The position numbers were made by a program, and so were the translations under genes. A DNA stretch of 64,000 bases from an uncultured Bacteroides sp. Lineage in GTDB: Bacteria; Bacteroidota; Bacteroidia; Bacteroidales; Bacteroidaceae. Of this stretch, positions 8,975-17,275 are shown piece after piece (the first letter of the stretch is position 1; each line of letters opens with the position of its first letter). The stretch is from positions 1,116,001-1,180,000 of the forward strand of contig NZ_OY782855.1 of the NCBI RefSeq assembly GCF_963678425.1. The letters run 5' to 3'. The notes under the pieces were generated by a model, which had not been told where the DNA came from, searched no databases, and saw only the letters and a list, made by a program, of their open reading frames with translations.

Positions 8975-11137
8975 ATGAAAAAACTTTTATTGGCAACGGC
9001 AGCATTTATGTACTTCATGGGTAGTAATGCCCATGAAGGTATGTGGATGTTGCCCGACCTGAAAGAGCAGAATGCTGCCGCAATGTATGAACTGGGACTT
9101 GAAGTTCCCATTGATCAGGTATATAATCCCGATGGTATCAGCATAAAAGATGCAGTTATCCATTTTGGCGCTGGATGCACCGGCGAAATTATTTCTTCCG
9201 AAGGTTTGATTCTTACTAATCATCACTGCGGATATAGCTATATACAACAGCAAAGTTCTGTAGAGCATGATTATCTTACAGATGGATTCTGGGCAATGAC
9301 CCGCGAACAGGAGCTTCCGTGCAAAGGATTGACTGTTACTTTCATTGATAAGATTCTGGATGTAACTCCTTTTGTGCAAGATAGATTAAAGAAAGACGAT
9401 GATCCTGAAGGAGTGAATTATCTTTCACCTAAATATCTGGCTACAGTAGCTAAGAAGTTTGCAGAAGAAAACAAAATTGAGCAAGCTCCATCCACCGTTC
9501 TTGAGCTGAAAGCTTTTTACGGAGGAAACAAGTATTACCTTTTCGTGAAGACAGTTTATAAAGACATCCGTATGGTTGGCGCCCCTCCCTCTTCCATTGG
9601 AAAGTTTGGTGCCGATACCGACAACTGGATGTGGCCTCGCCATACCGGCGACTTCTCCATGTTCCGTATTTATGCGGACAAGAACGGAAAGTCTGCCGAA
9701 TATTCCAAAGACAATATTCCTTTAAAAGTAAAGGAACACCTCACACTTAATATCAGTGGAGTGAAGGAAGGCGACTTTACCATGACCATGGGATTCCCCG
9801 GACGTAACTGGCGCTACATGATTTCCGATGAAGTGGAAGAACGTATGCAGACAACCAACTTTGCACGCGACACCATTCGTGGAGTTCGTCAGGTAGCCAT
9901 GATGAAAGAAATGCAAAAAGATCCGGCCGTACGTATTCAGTATGCCAGTAAATATGCCTCTTCCGCCAATTACTGGAAAAATGCCATTGGAATGAACGAA
10001 GGACTTGTCCGCTTAAAGGTGCTCGATACAAAGAAAGAACAACAAGAAAAGCTCCTTTCGTATGGCAAAGCTCACAATGATGATTCTTACCAGAAAGCTT
10101 TCGATCAGATTCGTTCCATCGTAGCTCAGCGCAGAGATGCAATGTATCATCAGCAGATTATCAGTGAAGCATTATCTACCGGTACAGAGTTTTCAAAGAT
10201 ACCTTCTACTTCGGCTTTGCTTAATGCGTTAAAGAGTAAAGACCAGGAGAAGATAAATGCTGAAAAAGAAGCCTTGAAAAAAGATGCCGAAAACTATTTC
10301 AATAAGGATTACAATCCAGAGGTTGACAGAATAGTATCCAAAGAAATGCTGAAAACATACACAGCTCTGATTCCTGAAGGAAAACGTATCAGCATTTTCA
10401 GCATTATAAGAGACCGCTTCAAAGGAAACTCTTCCAGATTTGTTGATGCATGTTTCGACAATTCGATCTTTGCTTCCAAAGCAAACTTCAACAAGTTTAT
10501 TGAGAAACCAAGTATCTATAAAATAGAAACAGACTGGATGGTATTATATAGTCTTTCCGTAATCAACGGACTGGCTGAAACTGCAATAGCGATGAAAGAT
10601 ATGGATAAAACATATAATGCCGCTCACAAAACATGGGTTAAAGGAATGCTGGCCATGAGAAAAGATGCCGGCATGGCAGTTTATCCTGATGCCAATTCAA
10701 CATTGCGTCTCACTTACGGAAAGGTACTTTCTTATGATCCCAAAGATGGTGAGGTTTGCGATTACTACACTACTCTGAAAGGAGTAATGCAGAAAGAAGA
10801 TCCTAGCAACTGGGAATTTGTTGTTCCAGCCAAACTGAAAGAGCTCTATAACAACAAAGACTTTGGACGCTATGCAATGAAAAACGGAGAGATGCCCATC
10901 TGCTTTATTACCAATACAGACAACACCGGAGGTAATTCCGGAAGTCCGGTTTTCAATGGAAAAGGCGAACTAATTGGTACAGCATTCGACCGCAACTATG
11001 AAGGATTAACCGGAGACATCGCTTTCCGCCCTTCCTCACAACGTGCTGCAGTTGTCGATATCCGTTACACACTTTTCATCATCGATAAGTTTGCCGGAGC
11101 TTCGCATTTGGTTAAGGAAATGACCGTTAAGGAATAA
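8975..11137 (+). CDS. dpp11: S46 dipeptidyl-peptidase 11 (Asp/Glu-specific type)
   Basis: A 720-residue exported S46 peptidase, roughly 55-60% like the preceding gene by eye. The signal peptide is about residues 1-19. The catalytic triad is visible: His 83-84 in TNHHCGY, Asp 226 in RHTGDFS and Ser 655 in GGNSGSP. Residue 673 is Arg (AFDRNYE), the residue that in P. gingivalis DPP11 selects acidic P1 side chains. The pair can therefore process both hydrophobic and acidic dipeptides for uptake, as in asaccharolytic relatives. A strong terminator follows at 11198. Confidence 0.93.
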   Translation: MKKLLLATAAFMYFMGSNAHEGMWMLPDLKEQNAAAMYELGLEVPIDQVYNPDGISIKDAVIHFGAGCTGEIISSEGLILTNHHCGYSYIQQQSSVEHDYLTDGFWAMTREQELPCKGLTVTFIDKILDVTPFVQDRLKKDDDPEGVNYLSPKYLATVAKKFAEENKIEQAPSTVLELKAFYGGNKYYLFVKTVYKDIRMVGAPPSSIGKFGADTDNWMWPRHTGDFSMFRIYADKNGKSAEYSKDNIPLKVKEHLTLNISGVKEGDFTMTMGFPGRNWRYMISDEVEERMQTTNFARDTIRGVRQVAMMKEMQKDPAVRIQYASKYASSANYWKNAIGMNEGLVRLKVLDTKKEQQEKLLSYGKAHNDDSYQKAFDQIRSIVAQRRDAMYHQQIISEALSTGTEFSKIPSTSALLNALKSKDQEKINAEKEALKKDAENYFNKDYNPEVDRIVSKEMLKTYTALIPEGKRISIFSIIRDRFKGNSSRFVDACFDNSIFASKANFNKFIEKPSIYKIETDWMVLYSLSVINGLAETAIAMKDMDKTYNAAHKTWVKGMLAMRKDAGMAVYPDANSTLRLTYGKVLSYDPKDGEVCDYYTTLKGVMQKEDPSNWEFVVPAKLKELYNNKDFGRYAMKNGEMPICFITNTDNTGGNSGSPVFNGKGELIGTAFDRNYEGLTGDIAFRPSSQRAAVVDIRYTLFIIDKFAGASHLVKEMTVKE

Positions 11138-11197
11138 GCATAGCACATTCTGTTTTGATTACTCGGCATGAGTTACCAAAACGAGAAAAATAACGAT

Positions 11198-11230
11198 AAA
11201 GGAGAAGAGCTAATCTTCTCCTTTTTGTTT
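11198..11230 (+). terminator. Terminator after dpp11
   Basis: An 11-bp stem, AAAGGAGAAGA with TCTTCTCCTTT, closes a 5-base loop and is followed by a T-rich tract. Confidence 0.88.
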
Positions 11231-11309
11231 TTTATAGGTAATTGTTCTGAGTTTATCATCTATATGACCAGATAACAGTTAGGTGGATTTCAGAGACTAT
11301 ATTGAAAAA

Positions 11310-11326
11310 TGCACTGTGAGAGTGCA
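11310..11326 (+). promoter_or_regulatory. Palindrome 1 (putative operator)
   Basis: TGCACTGTGAGAGTGCA has 6-bp arms TGCACT/AGTGCA around 5 bases. A second copy starts 32 bp later, about three helical turns, so both face the same side of the helix. It lies upstream of the AbiE relic and may be the leftover operator of its antitoxin (inference). Confidence 0.55.
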
Positions 11327-11341
11327 ATGTTTGTTGTTTTT

Positions 11342-11358
11342 TGCACTATGAGAGTGCA
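11342..11358 (+). promoter_or_regulatory. Palindrome 2 (putative operator)
   Basis: TGCACTATGAGAGTGCA differs from palindrome 1 by one base in the centre. Paired, evenly spaced copies are typical of an operator. Confidence 0.55.
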
Positions 11359-11427
11359 TTTTCTTATTATATATCTTGGCTAGACTAACGTTATTACACT
11401 CTGGCAATTTATTGTGAATGGACAAAA

Positions 11428-11490
11428 TTATAGTAATTTTCGCATAGATAATCGACTCTTCCTCGATTATCTATGCGAAAATTACTATAA
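11428..11490. repeat. Perfect 28-bp inverted repeat, 7-base loop
   Basis: The arms 11428-11455 and 11463-11490 are exact reverse complements and are separated by CTCTTCC. No T-tract follows in either direction, so it does not look like an ordinary terminator. It stands where the N-terminal part of the AbiEi antitoxin would be expected, so it may mark the rearrangement that destroyed that gene. Confidence 0.85.
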
Positions 11491-11524
11491 ATCTACAGCT
11501 AATAAACAAAGTTCGTAACAGATA

Positions 11525-11815
11525 CCCCCCAATTATTATTCTATTGGATTAAGGCAAGAAACTTATGAAAACAAATATGCATTTGTTATAGCCACACCCG
11601 AAAAGGTCTTGTGTGATATGTTTATTTCCACAAAGGGAATAAGGATACAGTCGGTTAAAGCAATTCAGATCTTTTTGGAAAAAGATCTAATAGTTAATTT
11701 ATCCGCTTTGGAAAATGTAAACCAGGAGATCATCAAAGCATGTGCAATTCCCAGTAACAAAAGGAAACCCGAATTAATGCTATTATATAACCTATTAAGC
11801 AATGAATCTATTTGA
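11525..11815 (+). pseudogene. C-terminal relic of an AbiEi-like antitoxin
   Basis: One frame reads PPNYYSIGLRQETYE and then FVIATPEKVLCDMF, a pattern known from the C-terminal half of Bacteroidetes AbiEi-family antitoxin/transcription regulators of type IV toxin-antitoxin systems. Reading continues to a stop at 11813-11815. The N-terminal winged-helix half is missing, and no ATG opens the frame before 11618. The stop overlaps the ATG of the next relic, the usual coupling of abiEi and abiEii. Family assignment is by recall of motif pattern and needs a profile search. Confidence 0.5.
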
Positions 11816-11900
11816 TCAGAAGCTTATGTAGTTTGTAGATAAATTATGTTTGAGTAAAGACTTTTTTAAACTGATAAAGGAAATGCCAATTAAGAAATAA
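11802..11900 (+). pseudogene. Collapsed AbiEii-like toxin relic
   Basis: An ATG at 11802 overlaps the antitoxin relic's stop by 14 bases and starts MNLFDQ, the usual start of AbiEii nucleotidyltransferase toxins in this order. A TAG stops it at 11829, and the same frame resumes as FVDKLCLSKDFFKLIKEMPI to a final stop at 11898. The nucleotidyltransferase core is absent. The remains fit the head and tail of a toxin gene joined by an internal deletion (inference). Confidence 0.4.
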
Positions 11901-12738
11901 GCATAAACTATAAATAACCACTTATTGTTTCGACGACTATATATGACTGTATGACAAACAAATGACAATAAAAAGGAAAATATTTTTTTCTCTTTTTGTT
12001 TTAATCGAAATATATTTTATACATTTGTAGGCATTCTTATTTACAACAATATTTTTATGATCAGTGCACAAATTTATCGTGGCAACTTTTGAAAAACATA
12101 ACAAAAATATAAAATAATTACTATGTATCCCAAAGCTGTTAAAACAGTACTCAAACAGATATTTTATCAACACGCAAAGATTCTCTCCAAAGCATCAGCC
12201 TTAAAAAAAACGAAATATGGAATTGATTACGAATCTCCTAGAAAGCCTTTATTCTTGAGAAACACATTGTTTTTCGTTAGTTCGTAAATGACCGAAAGAG
12301 AAAAAATCCAAACACATGCACCTATTGTAAAGAAACTAAGGATTTAACAGTTGAACATATATTCCTCTACGTTGCAGAGGAGAAGATATTTCCTATTATG
12401 TAGCATGTTTTATAAAAGTCGTAACACATTAAAGAGTAGCAGACGCTTATGAGTGAAGAGTATTGAAAGCAAAAAATCAGTATCACTGCATTGCTGAAGG
12501 AAAATATAAAAAGTTCTGTTATCGTCATGAAAAAGAAGATAATAGGTGTTGCAATATTTTCAAGCTATGTGAACACAGCAGCAGAAATATCAGGTATTAT
12601 CTGTATATTACATTAAAAATATTTATATTTAATTCAGACCTTACATAGTATAATACATTAATCATAAAAACACATTCATTTCGCTATAAACGATAGATTT
12701 CAAATAGAAACAGTACATAATTAGAACCTTTAAAAAAA

Positions 12739-15700
12739 ATGATACGATCACAATTAATTAATCAGAAATTAGAAGAATACAAGAAGCATTGTATTCTTGC
12801 ATTAGATTTTTACTATAAAAATGATTTCGAACATTCTCTGACTGATTTCAGAAAAAGTGCAGAAGCCTTTATGAAGATCCCTATATTAAACAAATATGGA
12901 GATAATAATGGGTTAGAAATTATTCTTGGAAAAATTGATTGTTCATTAAATCCTATTAATAATAAAAAAGAGCTTAGTTATCAAGAACTTCTAAATATTA
13001 TTAAGAATAACAACGATTTATTATTACAAGATTTTAATCGCCTAAAGGACATACAGAAAGAGAGTAATCCCCCTTCTCACAATTCAAATAGTGCCAATAT
13101 TATAGATTATAAATCAGGAGCAGAGTTATGTAAAGTCCAATCATTACAATTAACTAAAACACTATATTCAAGAAAAGCTAATATGCCTATACCTCCAGAA
13201 CTATCACAAGCTTATGAAGGGACAATTAGTGACACTTTAGTTGCAACATTTCGTTCATCAGATTGGGAAGAACTATTAAATTATACAGATAGTTTTTCTT
13301 CACAAAACAAATATATATTAGTAGCACCACCTAAATTTATTGATTGTAGTAATAGTCAAATTCAAGTACTATCACGAATAAATTGGTCGTTTGTTATTGA
13401 TTTCGATTCACAATCAAAAGAAAATGGCTTATTTAAAAGTTTTGAGCCAATAATTGAAAAGAAATTTAAGCCCATAACTTTAAAACAGAAAGGTCAGAAA
13501 GGTATTGTTGGATCAGGATCATACAGTAATGTTAATTGGTTTTTTGCAAATGGATTAAAAACAATCCCTGATACAGTAACATCAAGCATAAAAGATTGGC
13601 GAAAGGAGAAATATCACACCTTTATAAAAGAGTTATTTAATGATTTTTTTTCAAAATCACTAAATCGATATTTTATCATATATTTATGGGATGATTTAGA
13701 TTACATTGAAGAAATTGTTCGAGTAATTTCTGAAATAGACGAAGTTCAACTGGATTTGATTAATCATGCTTTTGTATCTAAAAATAATGACATATTAAAT
13801 AGGATTAAAACTTTTGACAAATATGATATTAAATACAAAACTCTAAAATTATCAACACAAGAAATTATTGGTGAAGTAGCATCAACACTAATTCAAAAAG
13901 AACAAGAAACTGAGCACATATTAGTTCCAGCCCGAACTAAATCAGAAGAACAGACTGTTGTAGATATAAGCAATATATACCATAATTTATTAGATAATTA
14001 TATAAATGTCATACATAAGAATATTGAACAGAATATAAAACAAGCAATCCTTATTAATGAAATCCCTTCATTTTATAAGGGAGAACAAATATCATGGAAA
14101 GAATTATCTATTGATCTAGAGGTTAAACGTAGTAAATACAACCAATTACTAAGTAATGTAAAGTCACATTTATCCTCTGGTAAAAAGTCATTAAAATATG
14201 AACTATTCCATAAACCAGGGGCTGGAGGAACTACAATAAGCCGCAGAATTGCTTATGACTTACGAAATGATTATCCAACGATAGTTATCACTCGTTTTGA
14301 TAAGCATTCTACATATAAAACACTTTCACTTTTTATAGAAAATGTAAATAAACCAATATTAGCTATTATAGAAGCCTTAAATGTAGGAATTAACGACATA
14401 GATGAGCTCATTAGATCATGTAATGCAAATAAACAAACAGTCCTATTTTTATACATCCGTCGAAGTTTAAAGAAAAATAAGGACAGTGAATTTAGCACAT
14501 ATCTTAACGATACATTAGTAGACATTGACGAACGAGAAAAATTTATTTCAAAATTAAATATATACTCAGAGGACAAGTCAATTTTAAATAATTTTGTAAA
14601 AAAGCAACCTTCTGAGTGTGAAGTAATAGACTTCTCACTAGCAATAAATGAGAAAGAATATAATACAATTAGACTTGTTGATTATATAAAGACATATATT
14701 GATAAAATACCAGAAAATCAAGTACAATTTATTGCTTATATTTCGATAATATACTATTATTCTCAAAAGAGTGTTTCTGAATTAATCTTTAGATCATTAT
14801 TCAAAAAATCCTTATCAGAAGAATTACATCAAATTGCAAGTTCAGAACAATATATTCGCAAAATAATAATTCAGGAATATGATCAAATCAATAACAACTA
14901 TACAGAATATTGGAGACCTCGTTTTTCTAAATTTGCAGAAACAGTCTTAATGATTGTACTAGGAGGAAAAAATATTAATAATTGGAAGGAGCAATTGCCA
15001 TTTTATTCAACTGAATTAATAAAAATAATAAAAAAAAATAATCCCTATCTCATAGATGAAACTAGAGCTGTTCTGAAAAGTATTTTTTTGGAACGTAATA
15101 ATGAAGATCTTTTAGGAACAGAAGAACAATGGCAAAGTAAGATTTCAAACGATCAATTTTCTGATTTATTAAGAGATATTAGTGATAAAAAAAATCAGAA
15201 ATCATTATTAACTACATTAGTAAATACATATCCCACCGAGATACACTTTTTAGGGCACCTTGCACGCTTCTTATATGAAAAGGCAGAAGATGTCTCAGAA
15301 TTTATTGAAGCTGAAGACTATATTAAAAGAGCTTTTGAATATGGCGGAGAATCTGACTATAACTTACAACATATTGGTGGAATGTGTAAACGTAGGCAAA
15401 TAGAATACCACAAAAGAAATTATTCAAAAGTTGGCGATATAGAAAAAAAGCCCGAATCGTTCATTAAAGAATTAGCTAATGATGCAAATCTATATTTCAG
15501 CAATAGTCGTTCAATAAATCCTTATAATATTCATGCATATATTGCTCAGATACAAACTCTAATTACTGTTATTGATTTTGGAAAAGAAATCTCTGGGATT
15601 GAAAAAAAGGAAGTTTTCATTACAAATCCAAACAATCGTTGGTATTTAGAACAATATGAAACTTTAGAAACCTTAATTGATGAAGCCCAAATATTAATAG

Positions 15701-16773
15701 AGCAACAAGAAACACTAGGAAAAACAAATAAAGCTGTCAAAGCAAAATCTTATCTTTCATTAAGCGAAAGTCGTTCATATGAGTTATTAGGTGATTACTC
15801 CAAATCAATAGTCTTATTTAAAGAAATGATTGAGAAAGCTGATCGTAATCAACGTCCTCAATTAAGAATTATGTATATCAATTCAACTCTCTTAGCAAAA
15901 GTTAAAGGTAATAAAAAAAATATCAATAAAGCATGGGCTCTATTAAAAAATGATGAAATTAGTAATATAGAGAAAGCGTTAAATGATAATATTCTACAAG
16001 ACCACAGTAACATACACACTCTAAGAATTTGGCTTAGATTTGTTAGATATTCCAATATCGATATACCTTTGGAAGAAATTATTTCTAGGCTTAAAATATG
16101 GTATGACAACAGTAGTGAATACAAAATGTTTAATCTTGAAGCAGCGTATTATTTGTATATTTTTAACGCTTGTATAACAATAAAAGCTGGAGATTCTTTT
16201 AATCAAAGAAGCCTTAAAGAAACTAATAAATTCATAGATATATGCAAAAGTTTGTCTAGTAACGATAAATTTGCATTCGAATGGTATGGTAAAGGTGATG
16301 ATATAAATTGTTTAATAAACCATAAAAATCGAATTGGAGAAGAAGCAGATATTCTTGAAAGAGTTGAAGGTAGTGTATCAAAAATAAATAGCCGGCAACA
16401 AGGAAGAGTAACTTTACGATCGGGATTAGAAGCATTTTTTGTCCCATATATTGGCAATTTCATTCAAGGACAAGATGAAACAACAGAAGTTAGCTTTTAT
16501 GTTGGATTTCGCCATGACGGCTTGTTCGCGTTAGATGTTAAGCGAATTAATAACAACGAAGATATTATTTTAACAAAAGAATATGAATTAAAGACTAGCA
16601 CAAGCATCATAGAAAATATAGATACAATTGAAGAAATTGAAGAGATAAATGAATATAATGAAAAAGATGAAAAAGAAAATATTTTTCAGACAGAAAATTC
16701 ACAAGCGATAAAAATAAAAATTATAGGTAAAATAGATATATCTAAGTTTGAAAAAAATAAGAAAAAAAAATAA
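12739..16773 (+). CDS. SAMD9-like STAND NTPase (putative antiviral/immune protein)
   Basis: A 1344-residue protein with no signal peptide or membrane segments. Residues 1-150 are helical (FYYKNDFEHSLTDFRKSAEAFMKI, then a PPSH motif), resembling HEPN/DUF4145-type domains. Residues about 150-400 contain a beta-alpha domain with VIDFDSQSKENGL (219-231) and GSGSYSNVNWFF (258-269), which I read as the SIR2-like region of SAMD9-type proteins. The P-loop variant is PGAGGTTISRR (493-503), as in the SAMD9 group, with a Walker-B-like strand PILAIIEA (539-546). A long helical, TPR-like part spans about 800-1180. Residues about 1205-1270 (ERVEGSVSKI, then FYVGFRHDG) look like an OB fold, followed by an acidic stretch and a Lys-rich end. 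This order matches vertebrate SAMD9/SAMD9L without the SAM domain. The gene is far more AT-rich than its neighbours and lies in a decayed island, suggesting transfer. Activity and target are unknown. Confidence 0.68.
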   Translation: MIRSQLINQKLEEYKKHCILALDFYYKNDFEHSLTDFRKSAEAFMKIPILNKYGDNNGLEIILGKIDCSLNPINNKKELSYQELLNIIKNNNDLLLQDFNRLKDIQKESNPPSHNSNSANIIDYKSGAELCKVQSLQLTKTLYSRKANMPIPPELSQAYEGTISDTLVATFRSSDWEELLNYTDSFSSQNKYILVAPPKFIDCSNSQIQVLSRINWSFVIDFDSQSKENGLFKSFEPIIEKKFKPITLKQKGQKGIVGSGSYSNVNWFFANGLKTIPDTVTSSIKDWRKEKYHTFIKELFNDFFSKSLNRYFIIYLWDDLDYIEEIVRVISEIDEVQLDLINHAFVSKNNDILNRIKTFDKYDIKYKTLKLSTQEIIGEVASTLIQKEQETEHILVPARTKSEEQTVVDISNIYHNLLDNYINVIHKNIEQNIKQAILINEIPSFYKGEQISWKELSIDLEVKRSKYNQLLSNVKSHLSSGKKSLKYELFHKPGAGGTTISRRIAYDLRNDYPTIVITRFDKHSTYKTLSLFIENVNKPILAIIEALNVGINDIDELIRSCNANKQTVLFLYIRRSLKKNKDSEFSTYLNDTLVDIDEREKFISKLNIYSEDKSILNNFVKKQPSECEVIDFSLAINEKEYNTIRLVDYIKTYIDKIPENQVQFIAYISIIYYYSQKSVSELIFRSLFKKSLSEELHQIASSEQYIRKIIIQEYDQINNNYTEYWRPRFSKFAETVLMIVLGGKNINNWKEQLPFYSTELIKIIKKNNPYLIDETRAVLKSIFLERNNEDLLGTEEQWQSKISNDQFSDLLRDISDKKNQKSLLTTLVNTYPTEIHFLGHLARFLYEKAEDVSEFIEAEDYIKRAFEYGGESDYNLQHIGGMCKRRQIEYHKRNYSKVGDIEKKPESFIKELANDANLYFSNSRSINPYNIHAYIAQIQTLITVIDFGKEISGIEKKEVFITNPNNRWYLEQYETLETLIDEAQILIEQQETLGKTNKAVKAKSYLSLSESRSYELLGDYSKSIVLFKEMIEKADRNQRPQLRIMYINSTLLAKVKGNKKNINKAWALLKNDEISNIEKALNDNILQDHSNIHTLRIWLRFVRYSNIDIPLEEIISRLKIWYDNSSEYKMFNLEAAYYLYIFNACITIKAGDSFNQRSLKETNKFIDICKSLSSNDKFAFEWYGKGDDINCLINHKNRIGEEADILERVEGSVSKINSRQQGRVTLRSGLEAFFVPYIGNFIQGQDETTEVSFYVGFRHDGLFALDVKRINNNEDIILTKEYELKTSTSIIENIDTIEEIEEINEYNEKDEKENIFQTENSQAIKIKIIGKIDISKFEKNKKKK

Positions 16774-16957
16774 CATGCAAATAGATTACACATTTGCCTT
16801 CTATATAAAAATGTCGACATATCTGGTAATCATTTGTGAATTATAAAACTTTAGAAATCAATTTGTCGATTGAATTATCCAGATTATAGCAAATACAAAA
16901 AAAAAGATAGGCAAAGCAGAAGTCACCGATCAAATTAACAATCAAAAACAAAGATGG

Positions 16958-16983
16958 TCATATCGCTCACATGAGCGATATGA
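16958..16983. repeat. 26-base palindrome
   Basis: TCATATCGCTCA and TGAGCGATATGA are perfect complements around a 2-base centre (CA). No T-tract follows, so a protein-binding site or a mobile-element trace is more likely than a terminator. Confidence 0.75.
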
Positions 16984-17075
16984 TCCAGAGAAGCAAAGGC
17001 ACTTTTAATAAAAAAACATCTCCTCTATTTATAACTATGCAGACAAGCAATTAAAGGACGAAATCTGGTTAGTTT

Positions 17076-17210
17076 GAGTATCTTTTCGGAGAAGACAATA
17101 TCGAAAAAGAGTTTAAGACTCATTCAGTTATCCAAGAAATTTGGATAACTGCCAACAAATCAATAGAGGATCAGAATATATTCTTAAATGTTAGCAAAAT
17201 TATTCCATAA
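17076..17210 (+). pseudogene. Possible relic of a RhuM-like protein
   Basis: One frame open for 44 codons reads EYLFGEDNIEKEF, then HSVIQEIWITANKS and IFLNVSKII before a stop. The spacing and the VIQEIWITA / LNVSKII pattern recall the N-terminal DNA-binding part of RhuM-family proteins (..N.D.IISVGYRV). There is no start codon, and the rest of the family is missing. Weak, by eye only. Confidence 0.22.
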
Positions 17211-17212
17211 AA

Positions 17213-17250
17213 GGTTTACAATTAAAATAAAATATATAATTTTGTAAACC
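17213..17250 (+). promoter_or_regulatory. Promoter with overlapping operator for the XRE-ImmA gene
   Basis: The -7 box TAATTTTG (17237-17244) is embedded in an inverted repeat whose 9-bp arms are GGTTTACAA (17213-17221) and TTGTAAACC (17242-17250). A dimeric repressor bound here would cover the promoter, so autorepression by the downstream HTH protein is likely. Confidence 0.6.
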
Positions 17251-17275
17251 AAAGCAATTCTCATCAAACTATATT

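Larger units (their letters stand above)
11225..12738. other. 1.5-kb mosaic of decayed sequence
   Basis: No intact gene. In order it holds two 17-bp palindromes (11310-11358), a perfect 28-bp inverted repeat (11428-11490), relics of an AbiE-type antitoxin and toxin (11525-11900), a promoter-like TACATTTG at about 12021-12028, and a short hairpin CCTCT/AGAGG near 12364. Short reading frames at 11937-12173 (minus) and 12463-12648 (plus) have no recognisable protein features. The region is very AT-rich and borders the SAMD9-like gene, which suggests an insertion hot spot. Confidence 0.6.
16774..17275. other. Intergenic region after the SAMD9-like gene
   Basis: About 500 bases with no intact gene. 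It holds a 26-base palindrome (16958-16983), a possible relic of a RhuM/virulence-type DNA-binding protein (17076-17210), a smaller hairpin within that relic (17127-17149), and the operator/promoter of the XRE-ImmA gene (17213-17250). No terminator with a clear T-tract was found directly after 16773. Confidence 0.55.

Noticed and set aside
11937..12173. 78-codon minus-strand frame
   Set aside because: Hydrophobic, AT-driven composition with no family signal; a promoter-like site on the other strand overlaps it.
12463..12648. 61-codon reading frame before the SAMD9-like gene
   Set aside because: Lys/Tyr-rich low-complexity product, no promoter or family pattern, in decayed sequence.
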